A program made the position numbers and the translations under genes. A stretch of DNA of 64,000 nucleotides from Sphingomonas hankookensis (GTDB lineage Bacteria > Pseudomonadota > Alphaproteobacteria > Sphingomonadales > Sphingomonadaceae), in assembly GCF_001619955.1 (NCBI RefSeq), contig NZ_LQQO01000001.1:372001-436000 (forward strand). Direction: 5' to 3'. The notes beneath the pieces are model-generated. The model was not told where the DNA came from, did no database searches, and worked only from the letters and a program-made list of their open reading frames with translations. The stretch's first letter is position 1. Each line of letters begins with the position of its first letter. Shown piece by piece: positions 1-8,020 of the stretch.

Positions 1-650
1 CCGATCCGCTGGTGGCGCGCTATGCGCGTGAAATCGCGGCGGACGAAATCGCGCACGTCAACTTCCTGCGCACCGCGCTCGGGTCGGCGGCGGTGGCGCA
101 GCCGGCGATCGATATCGGCGTGACCGCGACCAGCGCCTTTTCGAATGCGGCACGCGCCGCCGGGCTGATCGGGGCGGGCGCGGCATTCGACGTGTACGCC
201 AATGACGAGAACTTCCTGCTTGGCGCGTTCATCTTCGAAGATGTCGGCGTCACCGCCTATAAGGGTGCCGTCGGTTTCGTCAGCAACAAGACGTTCCTTG
301 AGGCGGCGGCGGGCATCCATGCGGCGGAAGCCTATCATGCGGGCCTGGTCCGGACCGTGCTGTACCGCAAGGGCGTGGCGACTCCGTCGCTGATCGACGC
401 GACCGAAGCGATCTCGACGGCGCGCGACAGCCTCGATGGCAGCAGCGACCTCGACCAAGGGATTCGCGCGACCGGCAGCGGCAATGCAACCGCGTCGAAC
501 ATCGTGCCGACCGATGGCAGCGGCATCGCGTTCAGCCGGACTCCGGGACAAGTGCTGAACATCGTCTATCTCGATCGGACGGCCAAGACGGCAGGCGGGT
601 TCTTCCCGAACGGCGTCAATGGCACGATCCGCTCCAGCGCGGCGAATTAA
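1..650 (+). CDS. Ferritin-like domain protein, 5' end missing
   Basis: The reading frame is open from the first base and ends at TAA 648-650, so only the C-terminal part (about 215 residues) is present. The sequence is alpha-helical and carries E-x-x-H-like motifs expected of a four-helix ferritin-like fold, e.g. [13 protein letters not shown] near the start and [16 protein letters not shown] about 90 residues on. This matches the bacterial family related to plant desiccation protein PCC13-62, often exported with a Tat signal. The signal, if any, lies outside the window. A GTG at 12 is in frame but lies inside the conserved helix, so it is not the real start. Function (iron or oxidative-stress related) is inferred only from the fold. 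Confidence 0.7.
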   Translation, partial: DPLVARYAREIAADEIAHVNFLRTALGSAAVAQPAIDIGVTATSAFSNAARAAGLIGAGAAFDVYANDENFLLGAFIFEDVGVTAYKGAVGFVSNKTFLEAAAGIHAAEAYHAGLVRTVLYRKGVATPSLIDATEAISTARDSLDGSSDLDQGIRATGSGNATASNIVPTDGSGIAFSRTPGQVLNIVYLDRTAKTAGGFFPNGVNGTIRSSAAN

Positions 651-657
651 GGGAGAG

Positions 658-686
658 GGCGGCGTTCCGCGTGTCGGGACGCCGCC
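658..686. terminator. Hairpin between convergent genes, likely bidirectional terminator
   Basis: A 12-base stem (GGCGGCGTTCCG pairing with CGGGACGCCGCC, one wobble) with a 5-base loop lies between the ferritin-like stop and the stop of the convergent regulator gene. There is no long T tract, so intrinsic termination is plausible but not certain. Confidence 0.5.
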
Positions 687-691
687 TTCGC

Positions 692-1456
692 TCAGTTGCC
701 GGGGGTGCCGACCAGTCGCTGATAGGCTTCCTCAGGCGGGCCATAGGTCATGGCCGCCATCTCCAACAGCTTTTCGCGGTCGCGGACGATCACCCGGCCG
801 CGGACCGATTTGATGGCGAGCGTTTCTTCCAATCTATGCAGCGCGTCGGTAATGCTGCTGCGGCGGACCGCCAGCATGAGCCGAAACTCCTCATGCGTCA
901 TCGAGATTTCGTCACCGCGTACCCGGTCGTGGTACAGCAGGATCCAACGCGCCAGCCGCCGTTCGACCGGGTGCGACAGTGCCGACACGACCGTCCGGCC
1001 CATCTGGATCAGGAACACCTGGATGAAGCGGAGTAGCGCGGCGCGCAGCGTATCGCTGCGTTCGACAGCCGCGAGCAGCCGATCGGCCGGTATCCGGAGC
1101 GCCGTGCCCGGTTCGGCGCGCAGCACGACGTCGTGCGGCGACCGGTCGTCGCCCAGCAGGATCGGCCAGCCGACATAGCCGTCCGCGCCGAGCAGGCCCA
1201 CGGCATGCTGCCGTTCGCCGTCGATGACTTCCAGCACGGCGGCGATCCCGCCTTCGAGGAAGTAGACATAATCGATCGACTGATCGACGGTGAGCAAAGT
1301 GTCCCCGACGACCAGCGAGACCCGTTCGAGGTCGGGGGCGAGCAGGGCGCGGTCCGACGTCGTCAACGCGGCGAGCAGCCGGTTTTCGCCGCCTTCGCTG
1401 ACCGGGGTGGCAGGGCGGTCGGCAATGTCACTCGATAGGGTCATCATGGCGGCCAT
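692..1456 (-). CDS. Crp/Fnr family transcriptional regulator
   Basis: A 254-residue protein with an N-terminal cyclic-nucleotide-binding-type beta barrel (about 30-150) and a C-terminal Crp-type winged helix. The recognition region is around EEFRLMLAVRRSSITDALHRL. It contains no cysteine at all, so it cannot hold an Fnr-type 4Fe-4S cluster. The effector is unknown. ATG at 1456 was chosen because TGGAAA lies just upstream; ATGs at 1447 and 1444 are alternatives. It is divergent from the ccm operon and shares about 90 bases of upstream DNA with it. Control of cytochrome c maturation by this regulator is an attractive guess, but I see no clear Crp/Fnr palindrome between them. Confidence 0.85.
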   Translation of the reverse strand: MAAMMTLSSDIADRPATPVSEGGENRLLAALTTSDRALLAPDLERVSLVVGDTLLTVDQSIDYVYFLEGGIAAVLEVIDGERQHAVGLLGADGYVGWPILLGDDRSPHDVVLRAEPGTALRIPADRLLAAVERSDTLRAALLRFIQVFLIQMGRTVVSALSHPVERRLARWILLYHDRVRGDEISMTHEEFRLMLAVRRSSITDALHRLEETLAIKSVRGRVIVRDREKLLEMAAMTYGPPEEAYQRLVGTPGN

Positions 1457-1508
1457 TTTCCACGCGTTCGGCGACAACGCAATTGCGAACCGGTCGGTTC
1501 GATCCGCA

Positions 1509-1537
1509 TTGCCGTTTGCCCGCGCCTTGCATAGACA
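1509..1537 (+). promoter_or_regulatory. Candidate sigma-70 promoter of the ccm operon
   Basis: TTGCCG (1509-1514) and TAGACA (1532-1537) are separated by 17 bases and end 10 bases before the chosen ccmC GTG at 1548. The predicted transcript would have almost no leader. Only a sequence match supports it. Confidence 0.4.
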
Positions 1538-1547
1538 GGGCGCGACC

Positions 1548-2273
1548 GTGCCGAGCCTTCACGCCCTTGCCAATCCACGACGATTCCTAGCGATCGCCCG
1601 CCCGCTGACCCCGATCCTGGTCGGGGCGGGGGCGGCGTTGTTCGCGTTCGGTTGCTGGGCCGGATTGACGCAGACCCCGGCGGATTATCTGCAGGGCGAG
1701 AGCGTCCGCATCCTCTATGTCCATGTACCCGCCGCGTGGCTGGGGATGGGCGGATGGTCGAGCCTGGCGATCGCCAGCATCGTCTATCTGGTCTGGCGGC
1801 ACCCGTTGGCGGCCGTTGCCGCGCGCGCGATCGCGTTGCCTGGGGCGCTGTTCACCGCGCTGTGCCTGGTGACCGGTTCGATCTGGGGGCGACCGACCTG
1901 GGGGACATGGTGGCAATGGGACGGGCGGCTGACGTCGATGCTGCTGCTGTTCTTCGTGTATTTAGCCTATCTGGCACTCGCCCGTGCCGATGCCGATCGC
2001 GACGGCGACGGGCGTATCCCGGCACTGTTCGGTATTGCCGGGACGGCATTGTTGCCGGTCATCCGCTATTCGGTGCTGTGGTGGCGGACGCTGCATCAGG
2101 GGCCGAGTATCACGCTGACCAAATCGACCATCGACCCGACGATCCTGTGGCCGCTGTTCTTCACGGCGGGCGGCGCGAGCCTGTTGTTCGGTGGGGTCGT
2201 GCTGATGCGGATGCGGACCGATCTGGCCCGGATCAAGGCGGAGGCGCGGATGCGTCGGCGGGCGGCGGCATGA
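1548..2273 (+). CDS. ccmC: Heme exporter/handling membrane protein CcmC
   Basis: CcmC takes part in presenting heme to the CcmE chaperone in system I cytochrome c maturation in the inner membrane. From GTG 1548 the protein is 241 residues, the usual family length. Upstream in-frame sequence overlaps the divergent regulator and is not CcmC-like. It has about six hydrophobic segments and the tryptophan-rich family signature GRPTWGTWWQWDGRLTS, followed by a second signature VLWWRTLHQGPS; these frame the periplasmic heme-binding region. The stop overlaps the ccmD start (ATGA). ccmA and ccmB, which normally act with CcmC, are not upstream here. Confidence 0.93.
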   Translation: MPSLHALANPRRFLAIARPLTPILVGAGAALFAFGCWAGLTQTPADYLQGESVRILYVHVPAAWLGMGGWSSLAIASIVYLVWRHPLAAVAARAIALPGALFTALCLVTGSIWGRPTWGTWWQWDGRLTSMLLLFFVYLAYLALARADADRDGDGRIPALFGIAGTALLPVIRYSVLWWRTLHQGPSITLTKSTIDPTILWPLFFTAGGASLLFGGVVLMRMRTDLARIKAEARMRRRAAA

Positions 2274-2377
2274 ACCATTGGGCGTTCATTGCGGCGGCGT
2301 ATGGGGTCACGCTGGGCGGGATCGCCGCGATCACCATTGCTTCATGGGTGGCGATGCGCCGCGCGGAGCGGGGATGA
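2270..2377 (+). CDS. ccmD: Heme exporter subunit CcmD
   Basis: A 35-residue protein starting at ATG 2270, overlapping the ccmC stop by 4 bases and the ccmE start by 4 bases. It has one hydrophobic helix (about residues 4-27: HWAFIAAAYGVTLGGIAAIT) and a basic tail RRAERG, the normal CcmD plan. CcmD stabilises CcmC-CcmE and helps release holo-CcmE. The identification relies on position plus this pattern, since the sequence is too short for strong motifs. Confidence 0.88.
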   Translation: MNHWAFIAAAYGVTLGGIAAITIASWVAMRRAERG

Positions 2378-2802
2378 GTCCGAAACGGCAACGCATGACG
2401 CTGGCTTTGCTGGCGGTGGTCGCGATCGTCGGCGCGGTGCTGCTCGCCATGTCGGCGCTGGGTGAGGAAGCGGCGTTCTTCTACGCACCCGCCGATGCCG
2501 CCGCCGCGCCGATCGACAAGCCGGTGCGGCTGGGCGGGATGGTCGCGGCAGGATCGGTCCGTCGGGCGGCAGATGGCGTGACGATCCATTTCACCGTGAC
2601 CGATGGCAAGGCGACCGTGCCGGTGCGCTTCGCCGGGATCGTCCCCGACCTGTTCCGCGAAGGATCGGGCGTCGTGGCCGAGGGACGGTTCGTGGCAGGC
2701 GGCGGGTTCGTCGCCGACAATCTGCTCGCCAAGCACGACGAACGCTACATGCCGCCGCAGGTAGCGGGCAAGATGCACAAGAGCGAGAGCACCGCCCCAT
2801 GA
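2374..2802 (+). CDS. ccmE: Cytochrome c-type biogenesis heme chaperone CcmE
   Basis: A 142-residue periplasmic heme chaperone with an N-terminal membrane anchor (about residues 8-28) and an OB-fold domain. The motif LAKHDERYMPP places the covalent heme-binding His at 121 and the conserved Tyr at 125, with the same spacing as in known CcmE proteins. ATG 2374 overlaps the ccmD stop (ATGA). The C-terminal tail HKSESTAP is short. The next gene, ccmF, starts 13 bases after the stop. Confidence 0.95.
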   Translation: MSPKRQRMTLALLAVVAIVGAVLLAMSALGEEAAFFYAPADAAAAPIDKPVRLGGMVAAGSVRRAADGVTIHFTVTDGKATVPVRFAGIVPDLFREGSGVVAEGRFVAGGGFVADNLLAKHDERYMPPQVAGKMHKSESTAP

Positions 2803-2815
2803 GCGATCGCAACCG

Positions 2816-4735
2816 ATGATTGCCGAGGCTGGTCTTGCCGCCTTGTGGCTGGCGGCGGCGATGGCGTTGCTGCAACTGGCGATGGCGGCGATCGCGCTGA
2901 CGTCGCGCGAGGCGGAGCCGCCGGCGATCGTGCGGGAGTTGCTGGCGGCGGTGCGGCCGGTCGCGGTAGCGCAGGGGCTGCTGGCGGCCGGGGCGTTTGC
3001 GGCGCTGATCGTGCTGTTCGCGAGGACCGACCTGTCGGTGCTGCTGGTCGCCGAAAATAGCCATTCGGCCAAGCCGATGCTGTACAAGATCGCGGCGACC
3101 TGGGGCAATCACGAAGGGTCGATGCTGCTGTGGGTCACGGTGCTGGCGGTGGCCGGGGCGGGGATCGCGCTGTTCGAACGGTTGCTGGCGACGCGTACCC
3201 ATGCCGCGACGCTGGCAGCGCAGGCGGCGATTGCGGCCGGCTTCTACGCATTTCTGCTGTTCGCCTCCAATCCCTTTGCCCGGCTGTCGCCTGTACCGCG
3301 CGACGGGCTGGGCCTCAACCCGTTGTTGCAGGACCCCGGCCTCGCCTTCCATCCGCCGACGCTCTACCTCGGCTATGTCGGGTTGTCGGTGGCATTTTCC
3401 TTCGCGGTCGGCGCGCTGATCACCCGCGATGTCGGCCGTGATTTCGCGCGGGCGATGCGGCCATGGGTGCTGGGGGCGTGGATTTTCCTGACGATCGGGA
3501 TCACGGCGGGCAGCTACTGGGCCTATTATGAGCTCGGCTGGGGCGGCTGGTGGTTCTGGGACCCGGTCGAGAATGCGTCGCTGATGCCGTGGCTGGCGGC
3601 GACCGCGCTGCTCCATTCGGTGACGGTGCTAGCGACGCGCGATGGGCTGCGGGCATGGACGATCATGCTGTCGGTCGTCGCCTTTTCGATGTCGATGGTC
3701 GGTACGTTCCTGGTGCGATCGGGCATTTTGACCAGCGTCCACGCCTTTGCGGTCGATCCGACGCGGGGCGGGTTCATTTTGGCGCTGCTGATCCTCTATA
3801 TCGGCGGAGCATTGGCGCTGTTCGCGTTCCGGGTCGGGACGGTGCGGCAGGGGGCGTTGTTCGAGCCGGTTAGCCGCGAGGGCGGGCTGGTGCTCAACAA
3901 CCTGCTGCTGTCGGTCATCCTCGGCATCGTGCTGATCGGGACGCTGTACCCGTTGGTCGCGGAGGCGTTCGGGGTGCAGCTCTCGGTCGGGCCGCCCTTC
4001 TTCAACCGCGCCGCCGGGCCGATCGCGTTGCTGCTGGTTGCGGGCATGGCGGTCGGGCCGTTGCTGCGGTGGCGCCGGGATCGGGGCGCGGCGGTGCTGC
4101 GCCGGGTCGCGGTGCCGGCCGGGGTGACGCTGGTCGTGCTGATCGCGGCGGTCGCGTTCGTCGACAGCGGGTGGTTGCCGAAGTTCGGGTTGGCGCTGGC
4201 CGCCGGGCTGGCGGCCGCCAGCGTCCTGCCGCTGGTCGGGCGGAGCCCGTGGCGGACGCCGCTGCCGATCTGGGGCATGGTCGTCGCGCATCTGGGCATC
4301 GCGGTCAGCCTAGCGGGCATGGCGAGCGACAGCGCGTTTACGCAGGAACGGCTGGTCGCCGCTGCGCCGGGCGAACACCACAAGGTCGGACCGTTTGACG
4401 TGCGCTTCGATGGGATCAAGCCGGTGGTCGGCGATAACTGGTCGGCGGTGCAGGGGCGGCTGACCGTCACGCGCGGAGCGGGCGGGGCGTTCGTGATGCG
4501 GCCCGAACAGCGCTTCTTCGCCAATCCGCCGACCGAAACGAGCGAGGCGGCGCTGGCGACCTATTGGGACGGGCAGCTCTATGCCGTGCTCGGCCGCGAC
4601 GATGCCGGCGGGCGGCGGCAATTGCGGCTGTGGTGGAAGCCGTTCGTGACGCTGATCTGGGCCGGTGGCGGATTGATTGCTTTGGGCGGGGCGATCGCGC
4701 TGGTCGGGCGCGTGCGGCGGCGGCAGGCGCGATGA
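2816..4735 (+). CDS. ccmF: Cytochrome c heme lyase subunit CcmF
   Basis: CcmF is the large inner-membrane subunit of the heme ligation complex that attaches heme to apocytochrome c. The protein has 639 residues with many transmembrane helices. The conserved tryptophan-rich WWD segment (WGGWWFWDPVENASLMPW, around residues 241-258) and family motifs such as WGNHEGSMLLWV and FHPPTLYLGYVG are visible. Its length is typical. The start at ATG 2816 follows ccmE closely, and the stop overlaps the next start (ATGA at 4732). Confidence 0.96.
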   Translation: MIAEAGLAALWLAAAMALLQLAMAAIALTSREAEPPAIVRELLAAVRPVAVAQGLLAAGAFAALIVLFARTDLSVLLVAENSHSAKPMLYKIAATWGNHEGSMLLWVTVLAVAGAGIALFERLLATRTHAATLAAQAAIAAGFYAFLLFASNPFARLSPVPRDGLGLNPLLQDPGLAFHPPTLYLGYVGLSVAFSFAVGALITRDVGRDFARAMRPWVLGAWIFLTIGITAGSYWAYYELGWGGWWFWDPVENASLMPWLAATALLHSVTVLATRDGLRAWTIMLSVVAFSMSMVGTFLVRSGILTSVHAFAVDPTRGGFILALLILYIGGALALFAFRVGTVRQGALFEPVSREGGLVLNNLLLSVILGIVLIGTLYPLVAEAFGVQLSVGPPFFNRAAGPIALLLVAGMAVGPLLRWRRDRGAAVLRRVAVPAGVTLVVLIAAVAFVDSGWLPKFGLALAAGLAAASVLPLVGRSPWRTPLPIWGMVVAHLGIAVSLAGMASDSAFTQERLVAAAPGEHHKVGPFDVRFDGIKPVVGDNWSAVQGRLTVTRGAGGAFVMRPEQRFFANPPTETSEAALATYWDGQLYAVLGRDDAGGRRQLRLWWKPFVTLIWAGGGLIALGGAIALVGRVRRRQAR

Positions 4736-5259
4736 ACCGTCGCCTGCTCTGGCTTCCGCTGCTCGCCTTCGTCGCGATTGCCGGGCTGTTCGCGTGGATG
4801 CTGCCGCAGCACAGCGACCGGCAGGTGCGTTCCCGACTGGTCGGCAAGCCGCTGCCCCAGTTCAGCCTGGCCCCGGCCGCTCCGGGCAAGCCGGGATTGA
4901 CGACCGCGATGTTTCAGGCCGGCAAGCCGCGGCTGTTGAATGTCTTCGGCAGCTGGTGCGTGCCCTGCGCCGCCGAAGCACCGCAGCTGGCGAAGCTGGC
5001 ACAGGCGGGCGCGACGATCGACGCCATCGCGATCCGCGATACGCCGGCCGATGTTGCGCGGTTCCTGTCGACCAATGGCGATCCCTTTGCGGCGATCGGC
5101 GACGATCGCAACAGTTCGGTGCAGTTGGCATTGGGATCGTCCGGCGTTCCGGAAACCTTCGTCATCGACGGACAGGGACGGATCGCGCACCAGCATATCG
5201 GGGCGATCCGCGACGAGGATGTGCCGGTCCTGCTCGACAAATTGAAGTCCGCCCGATGA
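4732..5259 (+). CDS. ccmG: Thiol:disulfide interchange protein CcmG (DsbE)
   Basis: A 175-residue membrane-anchored periplasmic thioredoxin-fold protein that helps keep apocytochrome c cysteines reduced for heme attachment. It has an N-terminal transmembrane segment (about residues 5-23), then a thioredoxin-like domain with the active site WCVPC (Cys76 and Cys79) and the cis-proline loop GVPETFVID. The start overlaps the ccmF stop, and the stop overlaps ccmH. Confidence 0.94.
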   Translation: MNRRLLWLPLLAFVAIAGLFAWMLPQHSDRQVRSRLVGKPLPQFSLAPAAPGKPGLTTAMFQAGKPRLLNVFGSWCVPCAAEAPQLAKLAQAGATIDAIAIRDTPADVARFLSTNGDPFAAIGDDRNSSVQLALGSSGVPETFVIDGQGRIAHQHIGAIRDEDVPVLLDKLKSAR

Positions 5260-5660
5260 GGGCGCTGTTCGTCCTGGCGCTGCTGATCGCGCCCCCGGCG
5301 CTGGCCCAGTCGCGTGTGCCGCCTCCGGCACTGGCCGATACGCAACTGGCCGATCCGGCCCAGGAGCGAGCGGCCAAGGCATTGATGGAAACGCTGCGGT
5401 GTCTCGTCTGCCAGGGGCAGTCGATCGCCGACAGCGACGCCGACATGGCCGCCGACATGCGCGCACTGGTCCGGCAGCGGATCGCAGCGGGGGAGCGGCC
5501 GGTCGCGGTGCGCGACTGGCTGATCGAACGCTATGGCAACTATGTCAGCTATGACCCGCCGCTGTCGGGTGCGACGGGGCCGCTATGGCTGGCGCCGATC
5601 GTGCTGCTGGCGATCGGTGGTCTGCTCGCCCGGCGCAGCTTGAAGGGGCGTCGGCGATGA
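5256..5660 (+). CDS. ccmH: Cytochrome c-type biogenesis protein CcmH
   Basis: A 134-residue protein of the CcmH/CcmL type with an N-terminal signal sequence (to about residue 18). The thiol motif LRCLVCQ carries Cys49 and Cys52. A C-terminal transmembrane helix is followed by a basic tail (LARRSLKGRRR). It reduces or binds the apocytochrome CxxCH thiols together with CcmG and CcmI. It is a single-domain form; the TPR part found fused in E. coli CcmH is encoded separately by the next gene. Both ends overlap neighbours by 4 bases. Confidence 0.94.
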   Translation: MRALFVLALLIAPPALAQSRVPPPALADTQLADPAQERAAKALMETLRCLVCQGQSIADSDADMAADMRALVRQRIAAGERPVAVRDWLIERYGNYVSYDPPLSGATGPLWLAPIVLLAIGGLLARRSLKGRRR

Positions 5661-6301
5661 ACGGTTGGCTGATCCTCGCGCTGTTGCTGATTGCCATCTT
5701 CGGGCTGCTGGTCATGGCGCGTGTCGCAAAGCCGTTATGGGGCTTTGTTGGCGCCACGCTGATGCTGGGCGCGGCAGGCTATGCGTGGCAGGGGAGCCCG
5801 ACCCTGGCCGGCGTGCCGCGCGCGGCGGAGCGTAAGTTCGAGGCACCCGATATCGCGGCAGACGATTTGCGCGACGCGATCTGGGGGCGCTTTACCTATG
5901 ATTACGCCTATGCGGTCGCGGCCGACGGTCTTGCCCGCGCGGGAGCGGCCCAGGCGGCGGTAAATGCGGTGCTGGGCGGGTTGCAGGGTGCCCCGAACAG
6001 CGGGCGGTTGTGGACCCGGTTGGGCACGGCGATCCTTGCCCATGACGGCGGGCAGGTACTCTCGCCCGCTGCCCGCACCGCCTTTGCCCGTGGGATCGCA
6101 ACGGCGCCGGATCACCCCGGCCCCTATTTCTATTACGGCATGGCGTTGATCCAGACGGGCGACCTGCCCGGCGCGAAGCGAGCATGGCTCGCGGCGCTGG
6201 CGCGCACGCCGCGCAACGCATCCTATCGCGAGGACCTTGCGATGCGGCTGGTCCTGCTCGACCGGTTGATGGCAATGCGCCCGACCGCCCCGGCCCGATA
6301 G
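5657..6301 (+). CDS. TPR protein of the cytochrome c maturation operon (CcmI-like)
   Basis: A 214-residue protein with two N-terminal hydrophobic helices (about 4-22 and 30-48) and then tetratricopeptide-like helices (e.g. GPYFYYGMALIQTGDLPGAKRAWLAAL). Its position after ccmH and this domain plan match CcmI/CycH, the apocytochrome chaperone, but it is much shorter than the classical CcmI of about 400 residues. The stop TAG at 6299-6301 touches a palindromic element. Assignment is by synteny plus fold. Confidence 0.8.
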   Translation: MNGWLILALLLIAIFGLLVMARVAKPLWGFVGATLMLGAAGYAWQGSPTLAGVPRAAERKFEAPDIAADDLRDAIWGRFTYDYAYAVAADGLARAGAAQAAVNAVLGGLQGAPNSGRLWTRLGTAILAHDGGQVLSPAARTAFARGIATAPDHPGPYFYYGMALIQTGDLPGAKRAWLAALARTPRNASYREDLAMRLVLLDRLMAMRPTAPAR

Positions 6302-6383
6302 AGTCTGATCCACTCGCGCGAAAATGTCATTCCCCCGGCCTTCGCCGAGATGACGCCCGTTTCGGAGGAGCTGGATCAGACTC
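6301..6383. repeat. Nested inverted repeat downstream of the ccm operon
   Basis: Perfect 12-base arms (GAGTCTGATCCA at 6301-6312 and its complement at 6372-6383) enclose a smaller palindrome GTCAT...ATGAC (6326-6354) with a CGGC-CTTC-GCCG core. It lies exactly at the ccmI-like stop and just 3' of the convergent DUF3072 gene. It may end transcription from both sides and resembles the other 3' palindromes in this window. Confidence 0.7.
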
Positions 6384-6402
6384 CAGTCCGCCTGCCGTCC
6401 GC

Positions 6403-6621
6403 TCAGGCGCCGCGCCCGGTCTTTGCCTGCAACGCGTCGATCGCCTTGGACGCATCCGCCTTGGTCAGCGAATCGTCGAACGGCTCGCCCGCTTCTTCGC
6501 TTAGCGTCTTCAGATAGGACGCCTGGGCGCCGGTCATCGGTTCGTCGCCGGTCGTCCAGTCGTCCGGGTCCTTTTCGGCATTCGAAAAGGGTTCGCTCTT
6601 GGGGTTCGGGTGGTCGGTCAT
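6403..6621 (-). CDS. DUF3072 domain small protein
   Basis: A 72-residue acidic, soluble protein. The core MTGAQASYLKTLSEEAGEPF followed by DDSLTKADASKAIDALQAKTGR matches the DUF3072 family, whose function is unknown. AAAGGA lies 9 bases before the ATG at 6621, supporting this start over the longer open frame. It is downstream of kynureninase on the same strand (50-base gap) but is probably independent. Confidence 0.82.
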   Translation of the reverse strand: MTDHPNPKSEPFSNAEKDPDDWTTGDEPMTGAQASYLKTLSEEAGEPFDDSLTKADASKAIDALQAKTGRGA

Positions 6622-6671
6622 CGCAGAATTCCTTTCACCGCCACCAACCCGCGCGTTCCCAGTTCGTTCCG

Positions 6672-7898
6672 TCAGGTTACGGCGTTGCGGGCATGGTATC
6701 TGGGATCGTCCCAGCTGCGATCGTCGAGAATTCGCCGCAGGATATCGACCGCCCGCCACACATCGGCAAAGCCGATATAGAGCGGCGCGAACCCCAGCCG
6801 CAGCGCGTCGGGCGCGCGGAAATCGCCGATCACGCCGCGATCGATCAACGCCTGGCAGATTGCATAGGCATGGGGATGGCGGAACGATACATGGCTGCCG
6901 CGCCGGGCGGCATCGCGCGGGCTGATGAGCGTCAGCTCCGGGCATCGCGCCTCGACCAGCGCGATGCAGGAGTCGCCGAGCGCGCGGGACTTGGCGATCA
7001 GCGCATCCCGGTCGACGCCGTCGAATTGCGCAATTCCCTCTTCTAGCGCGGCAAGCGCGAGGATCGGTGGTGTCCCGCATTGGAAGCGCGAAATGTCGGC
7101 GGCCGGGGCGTAATCGTCGCTGAAATCGAACGGTGCGGCATGGCCCAGCCAGCCCGACAAGGGCGATCGCAATGTCGCATGGTGACGCTTTGCGACGTAG
7201 AGAAAGGCGGGCGCACCGGGGCCGCCGTTCAGATATTTATAGCCGCAGCCGACCGCCAGGTCGGCGTTGCAGCCCGTGAGGTCGAGCGGCACCGCGCCGA
7301 CGCTGTGGCTGAGGTCCCACAGCACCAGCGCGCCCCGTGCCTGCGCGGCGGCGGTGATGCCGGCCATGTCGAGCATCGCGCCGCTCTTGTAATGGACATG
7401 GGTGAGCATCACGACGGCGACATCGTCGTCGATCGCGTCGACGATGGTGTCGACCGGCACGGTCCTGATCCGCGCATCGCCGACGCTCCACGCGGCGCCA
7501 TCGGCGATGTAGAGATCGGTCGGGAAGTTGCCGGGTTCGGACAGGATCGTGGCGCGCCCCGGCCGTGCCTTCAACGCCGCCACCAGCAGCTTGTACAGGT
7601 TGGCGGAGGTCGAATCGGCGACCACCACCTCGTCCGGTTGTGCGCCGATAAACGGCGCGATCTTCGCCCCGATCCGCCGCGCTGCGCCGATCCAGTCATG
7701 CGCGTTCCAGCTGCGGATCAGCCCGTCGCCCCATTGCTGCGTCGCGACCTGCTGCAACCGCGCCGGGGTGGTGCGCGGGAGAGCGCCGAGCGAATTGCCG
7801 TCGAGATAGATCACGCCCTCGGGCAGAGCGAAGCGGTCGCGGACGCTGTGCAGCGGATCGGCGGCGTCGCTGGCCCCCGCTTCGATCAGCGTCATCAT
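6672..7898 (-). CDS. kynU: Kynureninase
   Basis: A PLP enzyme of aminotransferase fold that cleaves kynurenine to anthranilate and alanine. The protein is 408 residues from ATG 7898; ATG 7895 is equally possible, and the longer frame to 7934 adds an untypical tail. Recognisable segments are YLDGNSLGALP near the N-terminus, DSTSANLYKLL, VLWDLSHSVGAVPLDL, and the PLP-lysine region GCGYKYLNGGPGAPAFLYV. No tryptophan dioxygenase or kynurenine formamidase gene is adjacent, so the rest of the pathway must be elsewhere or kynurenine is imported. A solute symporter gene lies immediately upstream on the same strand. Confidence 0.93.
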   Translation of the reverse strand: MMTLIEAGASDAADPLHSVRDRFALPEGVIYLDGNSLGALPRTTPARLQQVATQQWGDGLIRSWNAHDWIGAARRIGAKIAPFIGAQPDEVVVADSTSANLYKLLVAALKARPGRATILSEPGNFPTDLYIADGAAWSVGDARIRTVPVDTIVDAIDDDVAVVMLTHVHYKSGAMLDMAGITAAAQARGALVLWDLSHSVGAVPLDLTGCNADLAVGCGYKYLNGGPGAPAFLYVAKRHHATLRSPLSGWLGHAAPFDFSDDYAPAADISRFQCGTPPILALAALEEGIAQFDGVDRDALIAKSRALGDSCIALVEARCPELTLISPRDAARRGSHVSFRHPHAYAICQALIDRGVIGDFRAPDALRLGFAPLYIGFADVWRAVDILRRILDDRSWDDPRYHARNAVT

Positions 7899-8020
7899 GC
7901 CCACGCCGCCACCCGGCGGACGGTCGATTGCCACGAGAACATGCCGCTCAGCACCTTTGCCAGATCAGGATGCCCGACGCGGGCCTTGCTGCGCGGTCGG
8001 TTCATATCGATACTGGTCGC

